Below, piece by piece: positions 54,847-64,000 of a DNA stretch of 64,000 nucleotides; the first letter of the stretch is position 1; every line of letters begins with the position of its first letter. This DNA is from Symbiodinium natans (lineage: Eukaryota; Sar; Dinophyceae; Suessiales; Symbiodiniaceae): assembly GCA_905221605.1 (NCBI GenBank), contig CAJNDS010002641.1:1-64000 (forward strand). Reading direction: 5' to 3'. A program made the position numbers and the translations under genes. A model generated the notes under the pieces. That model was not told the DNA's origin and did no database searches. It was given only the letters and a program-made list of their open reading frames with translations.

Positions 54847-55496
54847 TTGGCCATGGGGTTCCACCAATTGACACTTTTGGAGCCGCTGCCCTCTCCCAAA
54901 ACCTTGGTGCTGGAGGCTGGCATGCCGCTGCACTGGAAGATCGTGAACTTCTTCTTCCTCCTTTTCCCCAAGATCTACCTCTGGCTGCTCACCGTCGACA
55001 TTGGCATCGAAGCTTGCATCAACCGGATGTTGCATAAAATTCACGCGCTTCAAGAACCCCACACCTTAAAGGCCTGAAAGGCCTCCAGGATACTTTTGGT
55101 TGCATTTGACTTGTCGTTGTATGTCTGGGTCTGCACACACTCCTGTGCGAGACGCTGTTTCTCCTGCTTGGGTGAGGTGTTCCTGATGGAGACGTCTGAG
55201 ATAGAGGACATGATCATCAACTGTGTGGCCCTTGGGTTCATCTTGACAATTGCAGCCAGGCAGAACATGGCAGAACATGGCAGAACATGTTGTCCGTGTT
55301 ATCCGTCTTAACCCACTAAACATCACTAACCTTTCACTCAAGCCCCCCGGAACCCTCCAAGCCTAAGCTGAAGGATGAGCTCATGATGGGCATCATGCCC
55401 CCGGAGTGCACCAAGATGCTGGAAAATCTGAAAGGCTATGCCAAGGAGAACCGGCCGCAGACCCACCTTCCGGATGCTCAGCAGCACTTACACTGA
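54847..55496 (+). CDS. Spliced membrane protein, at least three exons with GA and GC donors
   Basis: Exon A (start uncertain, at or before 54847) ends at 55008 with NFFFLLFPKIYLWLLTVDIG and Ile. The intron 55009-55176 starts GAAGCT and ends GAG. Exon B 55177-55251 gives VFLMETSEIEDMIINCVALG. The intron 55252-55373 starts GCAGCC and ends AAG. Exon C 55374-55496 begins DELMMGIMPPECTKMLENL and stops at TGA, unless it is spliced again before that. Joined, the protein reads through all three in phase and has a long hydrophobic segment. Similar membrane proteins with FLMET-type motifs are, from memory, common in Symbiodiniaceae; function unknown. A coding-like stretch near 54700-54805 (HETIELDFVQFRVAA) could be an earlier exon and 56147-56280 a later one. 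Confidence 0.65.
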
Positions 55497-56146
55497 GCCA
55501 CCCAAAGCCTCTGCGAACCCCAGCAGCGCCTCGAGCCAAGAGAAGATGAATGGCCTTCGAGATCCGAACATGGCTTGAGGCTCACTCGTTCGCGCTCGTA
55601 AGCGCGAACTGCTCAAGCACATGCTGAAGCACATGCTGGACAGAAGTCAAGCATGGGTTACGTCGTTCCCTCACAAGGTCTGCGAGAGAGGAGGTCTGTG
55701 ATGGTCCGTGTGCGATTGCATGCGAGTGCTCTGGGTTAGCCTGTTCCAGCTTTCGCTGTCGCTTGCCCCTCAAAGTGAAATTTAGCAGGCCCAAACAAAC
55801 AGCAAAGAGGTTGGCTTAATTGAGCTGAGGAGCATGAGGAGGTTCGACAGCACCAGCTTGCCAGGACTGCACTGGGACATGTCCTCTCTGTCTTTCTGCT
55901 TCTCTCAGTATTCGTCAATATGTCTCAATATTTCCCAATCTCGTTCTGAGTTCGCACAGCTGCAGTCTCTGTGCGACGCAAGAGTCGGGGCGGCTGGGCA
56001 TCAAGAAGGCATCTTCCCATGTTCATGATCCACATGATCCGAAAAAATGTCTCCTCAGGCCAGCCAGGGAGCCCTAAGAGCCCACAAAGCTCAGCAGGAA
56101 CTGGCACTGCTGGAGTTTCTCCCTCTGGGCTGCCCTGATCCCCCGG

Positions 56147-56284
56147 CGCTTGCTTGGGATGCTGGCAGTGACCTCCTTCTTCGTAGCCAAGTACTATGTG
56201 GAGCATTGTGCTTCCTGGGCCGGTATTGGGGCATTTGTTGGATATTTCGGTGTAGTGGATTTAGATGGATTAGAAGATGTCGGG
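56147..56284 (+). other. Possible terminal exon of the upstream membrane protein
   Basis: A plus frame reads RRLLGMLAVTSFFVAKYYVE then CASWAGIGAFVGYF and stops at TGA 56282-56284. The hydrophobic segment fits a membrane span. Splice junction to the exons at 54.8-55.5 kb not resolved. Confidence 0.35.
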
Positions 56285-56439
56285 TGAAGGCGGAGGGGCG
56301 AAGGAATCAGAGAGCCCCGAGTAGCCCTCAGGTTCATATGGATGACGGGAGCTGGGTGTCCAAGCCCCTCAGACTGCCGAAAGAAAGCAGCACCTCGTCT
56401 GCGCTGAGCTTTTGGGGCCTTGGTGAGCACTGAAAACTC

Positions 56440-57330
56440 CTGGGGAAGTGCCCAATGAAGCAAAAGCAAGGTTTTGGCTTCTTCTCTACCTTTGCACCGT
56501 ATCGTGTGCATGCACTGTTCAACAAGAACGTGTTACATCAAGGGTGTTGGTTATGTCATTTTCCCTTTGACGCCCGCTGTTCTCCCGAAAATCTTCCTAA
56601 GCCTTTGAAGTTGCTTTTGGGGCATTGATTGCTTCGAATCTCCGTAGTGAATGGCACCTCACGACATGTGCTGCCGGCTGTAGAGCCAGTACTCCGTGCC
56701 CGTGATCATGAACAATTCTGTAACAAGACTGCAATTCTCAAGATGGTCCGTTCACAAAGATTCACAGCTGCTGACATGGTGTTGGTCGAGTGAAGAGAAG
56801 CCATGCCAGCCGATTTAGCTTTCAAAGCAAGGAAGCTGGGCACTCTTAGAGACTCAAGGACGCTCCAATCAGGTCGCTGCCATGTGATCCCACATTGTGA
56901 GGAGGATGTCTCGGCTAACTTACGCTGCATCCGAGGTCTCTCCATTCTTAGCTTTTTGTTCGGGCCTTTGCCCACCCTCTACCCGATTGACGCAGAAGAG
57001 CAGCCGATCTGGGAAATGCCGGAGCCTGGACTTGGATTTTGCGTGTGTCTTTTAGGGTTTTTGGAGTTTAGGGCGAAGGTCCTATTACCCCACTTCACCC
57101 TGCCCACGTGAGGAAGTACCGCGGGATGGGTGATCACCATGGATCACGACCATGTACAAAGACTTCTTCTGACTTGTGCTAACGATCCTCGCAAGTTCTC
57201 TTGGCCCTGTGAGAGGACAGTGCCAAAACCCCAAAGCCATGGGTGAATTGTGTGACCCAATCAGACTGCTACATTTGCGAAGGAATCTGTATGACCAGGG
57301 TCCTGGAGGTTTGCAGAGGGAACTTCACAT
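56440..57330. other. No gene recognised
   Basis: Short frames without recognisable content; a TTTAGGG-like stretch at 57045-57075. Confidence 0.35.
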
Positions 57331-57333
57331 CGT

Positions 57334-57724
57334 TTGAGCAAGGATGGTGGTGGACGGATCAGATCTTTGCCGGTGTGGACATCAGCTAGACATGATGTTG
57401 CTTCTTTATGCATCGATGCTTCGGACCTGCTATCACTTGCTCAGCAACTGCGCAGAGGTTTTCGCAAGGTTGAGATCTTTGGAACCAATGCTCGGTTTGT
57501 AGATATCAGTCACACGGTAGTTTGGGAACGACATGGTGGCAGCACTTATTGTAACTAGAGGCCAAGGATCTCAACATCATTTTCAAGCTTGAGAACCTTC
57601 CCAACAGTCAGAGGCCACACGTTGTGGTAGTCTTGCTCATTGAGCCTCAAATCTCGGGCTCTGCAGTCAAGACAAGATGCCATCTAGCGAACGACTACAC
57701 GCCATCAAACCCCTCTACATCGGT
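57334..57724 (+). pseudogene. Coding remnant or unspliced exons, unknown function
   Basis: One frame gives SLCIDASDLLSLAQQLRRGF and VEIFGTNARFVDISHTVVWE, ending at TAG 57556. A second frame continues directly with LEAKDLNIIFKLENLPNSQR and PHVVVVLLIEPQISGSAVKT. The abrupt frame change near 57550 without spacer suggests a small deletion in a processed copy rather than an intron. No family recognised. Confidence 0.4.
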
Positions 57725-58157
57725 AGGCTCCAAGAATGTTGTGTTTCGCCTCGAACCTGCGGCCGTGTACTATACGTCTGAAATGTGGGCGTGGTCTGGA
57801 GACGACCCTGGCGCGGTGGGGGCGGGGGGCCCCCAAAGCCTATGAACCTGGAACTGTAGGGGTGTGGAGTTGGGGGCCCGTTGCCTTGACACAACCCAGC
57901 CCGCCAGGTCACGCCTGTGTGACAAGTATTTTCAGATAGTATCACCGACTGAAAAAGCGCTGCCTTGCTGGTGTTCCGCGGAGCCATGTCTCAAATCATC
58001 TATCCCTGAGCTCAAAGACCCAAACTTTACACCTCAAAACGCCAATTGACCAGACCGCCCACAAATCTGAGGCCGGCACTAGAGCGATGACTCTGCCAGG
58101 TGCCCCCCCCCCTCCAGTTCCTGTGCGTACTTCTCATCTCAGGCTTTGCTCTGGGCT

Positions 58158-58215
58158 TCGTCTTCAGGGTTTAGAGCTCAGGGTTTAAGGGTCAGGGTTT
58201 AGGGCTTAGGGTGGA
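58158..58215 (+). repeat. Degenerate telomere-like TTTAGGG tract
   Basis: Four to five GGGTTTAGG/GGGTTTAAG/GGGCTTAGG variants in a row. Confidence 0.6.
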
Positions 58216-59700
58216 GGAGTTGGGCAGTCAGGGTCATCGGATGATTGATGGGTGTTTGTGCAACGCAGAGTGTGTCTTTCCAGACTTGGCACGATGCTTG
58301 CTGCCGTGCCCTTCAGCTTAGCGCACCGTGGAGTGGGCGGACTTGCTTTGGGGCAAGCCGGCGATGGCAAGTGCGGGTGCCGGTCTGAGTTGTGCAACTG
58401 CAGCCACCGCAAGGAAGCGCGCAGAGCATTCGGCCCCCCCCACTCCCCCCTCTCCCGAGAAACCTTGCAACCCCTCCTTCCTAAACATCCCTAAGCCCTA
58501 AAGTTGGGGTAAGGGACTCTCTGAGGTGCTCGGCGAGGTCGAGGTGTGCTGGCGGCTTTGCTGCTGGCACCGTTGCTCTTCTTGAGGCCTTGGCAGTGGT
58601 CTTCGAGTGGCTCAACATGTCTCTTTGTAGAGTATATGTTGAGTATGTCATGTCTGGTGCCGATGAGCACTGTGAGGCTGGATGATGTCTTCACCTCATT
58701 CTCGCGAACACCCAGTCAGAGGCTTTCTTTGCGCATGGAAGTTCTGGTCTGTGTCAGCAGCCGCTGTATTAACAAGGCTTCAATCAGGAGGCACTCTGCC
58801 TGGGTTCTCGTCCTCCGTTCTGGAGGCTCAAAACGATTCTTGACATTCGAGAGGCTTAGGCCCTGCCACACCCTTAACCCTGGACCCCTGCACACCATGA
58901 ACTGACCGAACCAACACCTGCATCCCCCACCCTGAACCCCCGAAGGTCTTCCGCAGCAAAAATGGATTTTTCCTTGGGAGCCGCTCCCCAAGTCGCTCCA
59001 AGGCACTGCGCTTCAGCGCTCGGAGCGGTCGGAGGGCCTCTTCGCCGTCGCCTCGGAGAGAAAGCGCTGAAGGTGTCGAATTTGGGATGCGCAAGAGCGC
59101 TTTGGGCATGTTTCTTCGGGTGCTCTTTGTTCAAGGACGATTTTTTGCTTCTTGTGCTGTACGCTTTTTTGCTTATCATATTCCCTCTGAGCCCCAGAAG
59201 CCTTTCCAAGCTCTTCTCCTCGGCTGTTGTTTCTTATGCTCCAGGGTCCCTCAGCTGTGTTGCCGTTTCCGTCGTTTTTTTGAAGGTGCTTGTTGCTACA
59301 CTGACCTGACTTTTGCTTCTGCTCCCGCCCCCGCCCCCACACCCCCTCCTTCTCTCGTACCTTTCCTCCCAGAGCGTCATGGTCATGCTGCTACCTTTCA
59401 TCCCCTCCGTTCTATTTTAACCTCCCAAAACACTAAGTAAGTCGTAAGGTTTCACAAAACAAGAATTTGGACGCCCCTGCAAGATGACAAAGGCAATCCA
59501 AAGCGAAGCCGTGTTTGGCAGGCTGGCACATTTGCATCAGCCCGGCCACAGCCAACCCAACCAAGCCATGTTTTTGCTTAACGTATACCTTGTGCTTCTG
59601 CTTCACAAGCAACACGCTAGTGTCCCCCAAAGCACTTAGCCAAGGTGCTTGCAAAAGAGGGGATCCAAGCTCTTCCAAGACGGCCCCACCAGAGCCACAC
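58216..59700. other. No gene supported
   Basis: Several short plus and minus frames (58252-58494, 58546-58905, 59087-59440) of arbitrary composition; no motif. Confidence 0.3.
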
Positions 59701-59701
59701 G

Positions 59702-59706
<5 letters not shown>

Positions 59707-59744
<38 letters not shown>

Positions 59745-59771
59745 ACACACACACTTACACACACGCACACA
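59707..59771 (+). repeat. (CA)n microsatellite
   Basis: CA repeats, interrupted by TTACACAC near 59743 and 59755. Confidence 0.9.
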
Positions 59772-59854
59772 ACGTAGAGACGCATTCGTTAGACTACGCT
59801 CATTAAGCCTTCAACCCTAGAGTGAAGGTTGATATGCTCGGGGAGAGGCTGGGC

Positions 59855-59925
59855 CCTGTGCCCTAAATCCCAAACTCCCAGCCCCGAATCCTTAGCCTTG
59901 GACCCAAAAGCCCTAAGACCTTTAG
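59855..59925 (+). repeat. Degenerate CCCTAAA-like stretch
   Basis: CCCTAAATCCC, CCCCGAATCC and GCCCTAAGACC variants; weak. Confidence 0.35.
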
Positions 59926-60631
59926 GTTGCTATGCTCTCGCTCAGGGTAGGCCCAGACTCAGTTTCAAGCTGTGTAACAGGACAAACTGGCAACAACAAT
60001 GTTCAGCATGACGCGGCACAACAACAACCACTGTGCAGCATACACGAACAACCGGGAAGGCAAACGACCGGATAACAAAGCGGCCCAGAGTGACACAAAA
60101 GTCGGTGTCCCTTGGGTTTGTTTATTCTTGTTGAGAAGTGAAATTTGAAGTGTGAACGTGTAGAAAATCTTGCAAGCCTTGCAATCACGCTTTCGAGTGA
60201 AGGGGAGACTGGAAAGGCCACGAGGAAGAAACGCAAGTGCAGAGCACAGTCGTACATGCCATGGCACTTTCTTCTAGCGGCCTTGAAAGATTCACGCAGT
60301 GTCAGTTGCAGAGACGTCCAGCTCTCTAAATCGGAAGGCCTCAAGAGCGCAAACAACAACATTGTAAGGCTCTGACCCTACATGGTAACGCCTCGACCCT
60401 AACGCTTTCTGATGCGTTTTGCATGGCATGGACAGCCAAGGTGGCTCCCAGGCTTCAGAGTAGCGAGCGGCGGGGGCCCTCGAAGATCTTTGCAATGCAT
60501 TTTTTTGATTTATTCAGTAGTGTGTAAAGGTTTGAGGTTTTGGGTTTAGGGCAAGGGTTGTGGGATTTTGGGTCGAGCAACCGGCCTTTCTTGGCAAGAG
60601 CCCGCCCACTCCTGAAACCTTCACAAGTCCT

Positions 60632-60647
60632 CCCCCCCCCCCCCCCC
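60632..60647 (+). repeat. Poly-C run
   Basis: Sixteen consecutive C within an intergenic or intronic stretch. Confidence 0.9.
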
Positions 60648-60891
60648 GCAAGATGCCCTTCGCGAGGCTGCAGCTGACCCTCTGCCAAGCGCGGGGTGGA
60701 GCTGCCAAGGGCTCTCTGGTGGCCCTGGCCTCAACATGGGAGTTTACGAAAACAAGGGACCCCTATAGTAGACCCCAAAATAGTAGGATTCCCTTATGGT
60801 AAGGACCCCAATAAGGCACCCCTAATCTCGGAAACCCCCAGATGGGCTTTGGCTGGCTTTGGGAGTTTTGTTGGTTCATGGAGTGGTGCAG

Positions 60892-62670
60892 GTCATCGCT
60901 GGCCCTCCGGCTGCAGGCCCAGGGTCTAAGGCCTTTTGGGCATGAGCGGAAGGGGGTAGACTGCTGTGGGGGTGCAGGCAAGGGCACCCAGTGCGAGAAG
61001 ATCAAGGAGTCGCTGATGTGCTTAGTAGCCTGCAGGCATGGATTGAGTTTTTGAGGGCTCTGCCCTACCGGCCATGAATCAAAGCAGTTCGCTCATCCAA
61101 AGATGGCGTTTTGGTCTGAGTTTGCCAGCCTACCTCAAGCAGCGAGGACAAGTACGGCTTCGTTCACATCTCCACAGGCACGGTTCTTATGAAGGCTGCA
61201 CTACCCTAAAACCCCAGATGCTAGACCCACCAAGCAGAGACCCAGAAGTTCCTTCCACTCTTTTGCCCTTGTGCTGGGATCCAGGCGACATCCTCCGCGA
61301 CAACGTCAAGAAGGAGACGGAGCTGGGCAAGAAGGAGCGCCTGTCGGGTGCATGAACCGGCTTTACACACAACCTCAACCTACTTTGGAACCCGGGTCTT
61401 AAAGTGAAACAACCGTGTTCAGGCCAAGGGCTACATGGACTCGGGCGCGTGGGTGGCCCAGGCTCAGGGACTGACCCAAAAAGGTGGGGTGCCTTCGGTA
61501 ACAGGCATTGCCCCACATGCTCGGGGAAGAGATTGGTTTTCCCTTTGCCGGTGTGTCCTGTTCCGAAGGATGTCTGTACAAGTGCCATCTAACCTGGGCC
61601 GCCTTGCTTTTGTTGGGGGAGGGCGGGCCTTATGTCCCAGCACAGTCCAAGGTTGGTCCCCAGCGAGCTGATTGTGGACCTTGTGAAGGCTCAGAGTTTT
61701 CAGTAGGCTCGAGCTCGAGGTAGGACAGTAATACTTGTGTGAGCTGTGGTTGTGCAGGATCGCCTCATGCAGGACGACATTAAGGACTGGTTCCAGTGCG
61801 CGAAACCGTTTAGGGCCCAAAGAGCAGGGTTCTACGGTGAGTTCCCCAAATCCTATATCGCGAACCACGTTTTTGTGGTGGTGGAACTAGGAGAAGGGCT
61901 GCCTGCTGGATGGCTTCCCACGAGCCCCGGACCAGGCAACCGAGAGGGAGGGGAGGAGGGGAATGAATACGATCTGCTGCGGAAATCCATGTTGAAGACG
62001 TTGACTGCATTTGAGATGCTGTGCTGCTCAGCTGCTTGACTAGATTCGAACGACATCCCTCTGTATGGCCTTTCGGTGGGGAGTTTGCTGTCAGCTTAGA
62101 ATTCTTTTGACTGACAGGCTGAGGCCATGGTCGATGCGGGCCTGGATGTCCAGAAGTTCCTGGTCATCAAGGCCCAGCACCTGGAACTTTTTTTTGATTT
62201 GTTTTTTGTTTGTTTCGGGGGCGGGGGAGGTGTGGAATACTTAATTTAAGAGGCAAGGTCTCTGCAGAGTAAGACAGGGGCTTGCCAGCGTTGCTGGCGC
62301 ATGCTGGCGCGAGGTGCCTGACGACACTTTGGTTGAGCGCGGCTGCGGCCGCCGCCTGGGGCTTGAGGAGAACAGGAAGTGTAGAAGGATCCAAAGAAGT
62401 GCGGACTCTGACTGTGGCGAAGCTCTGCAGTGTAGATATGGAGATCTAGGGAGCTCCTGTTCGTGGTGCCGTGAAACGTGAAACATGTGAAACTCGGATT
62501 GCAAGGCCTGGACCCTGAGACTGGGGAGATCTACCACCTGAAGTTCAGGTTCGCTTTCGTTGCCTGTGTCACTTTCGCGCAGGTTCGAGGCAGGTTCGAG
62601 ATGTTCTTCCCGTGCCAGGCCACCTCCTGAGGAGGTCGTGGAGCGCCTGGTGCACCGCAGCGACGACCAG
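60892..62670 (+). CDS. Adenylate kinase (plastid/bacterial type), 12 small exons seen, 3' end missing
   Basis: The enzyme interconverts ATP + AMP and 2 ADP. Exons found by phase-consistent joining: 60892-60916, 60978-61008, 61143-61177, 61285-61334, 61423-61448, 61652-61688, 61758-61784, 61897-61935, 62118-62171, 62314-62353, 62508-62548, 62619-62670. Joined they encode GPPAAGKGTQCEKI (P-loop), KYGFVHISTGDILRDNVKK (AMP site), YMDSGALVPSELIVDLVK, DRLMQDDIK, LLDGFPRAPDQAEAM, VPDDTLVERGCGRRL and DPETGEIYHLKF (LID), VVERLVHRSDDQ. About 152 codons are covered, in exact family order. Introns start GC, GT, GC, GA, GT, GC, GA, GC, GC, GC, GT and, after the last exon, GA; all internal ones end AG. The N-terminus and the C-terminal helix were not found; the latter may lie beyond an (AC)n tract or outside the window. 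Confidence 0.85.
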
Positions 62671-62750
62671 GAGCCGATGCAGTCTCCCGTGTGGAGTGGG
62701 CACGCGGCCTCACGATGCGGTTAAGAACTACAAAGTGACGAAGACGCAGA

Positions 62751-64000
<1,250 letters not shown>

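Overview
The window looks like nuclear DNA of a dinoflagellate, probably a Symbiodiniaceae-type alga. Three things in the sequence point that way. Genes are cut into very small exons whose introns start with GC, GA or GT and end in AG (adenylate kinase at 60.9-62.7 kb, membrane protein at 54.8-55.5 kb). Degenerate TTTAGGG-type stretches recur. Spliced-leader-like 3' ends (TGGCTCAAG) sit at repeat-unit junctions. No exact 22-nt dinoflagellate spliced leader was seen, so the taxonomic call is an inference.

1-27.5 kb is one head-to-tail array, all on the plus strand: partial unit, 2.4-kb unit, 8.7-kb retrotransposon, three 2.5-kb units, 8.4-kb retrotransposon. Every member ends in a related ~140-bp tail carrying a C(TTCG)G-type hairpin and closing with the 13-mer TGATATATGTGAC. 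The long members are non-LTR retrotransposons. They carry a zinc-ribbon/coiled-coil ORF1; an ORF2 with endonuclease, reverse transcriptase and RNase H domains; and an unusual third ORF with a protein-kinase-like active-site pattern. The short units each encode an intact 305-aa CxxC/CxxC protein and look like non-autonomous partners sharing the 3' tail. Neither long copy is wholly intact: copy 1 has broken ORF3, copy 2 has broken ORF2. The array is also studded with small hairpins that have variable, covarying stems around conserved loops.

27.5-33.1 kb is a minus-strand Ty1/copia-like gag-protease element without recognisable integrase or RT, bounded by 533-bp near-identical repeats in inverted orientation. 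33.1-41.4 kb is gene-poor: telomere-like repeats, decayed minus-strand coding fragments, a palindromic (ACT)n/(AGT)n microsatellite, a (TAG)n tract and a heptamer array.

41.6-48.8 kb is a young Ty1/copia retrotransposon with identical 79-bp LTRs, a perfect 5-bp target duplication, a SAP domain inside the polyprotein, a C-terminal membrane/coiled-coil/Cys-rich extension, and one in-frame TGA in the RT domain.

48.8-64 kb is ordinary intron-rich host DNA: coding fragments of unknown function, a spliced membrane protein, and a 12-exon adenylate kinase with an (AC)52 tract downstream of its last recognised exon.
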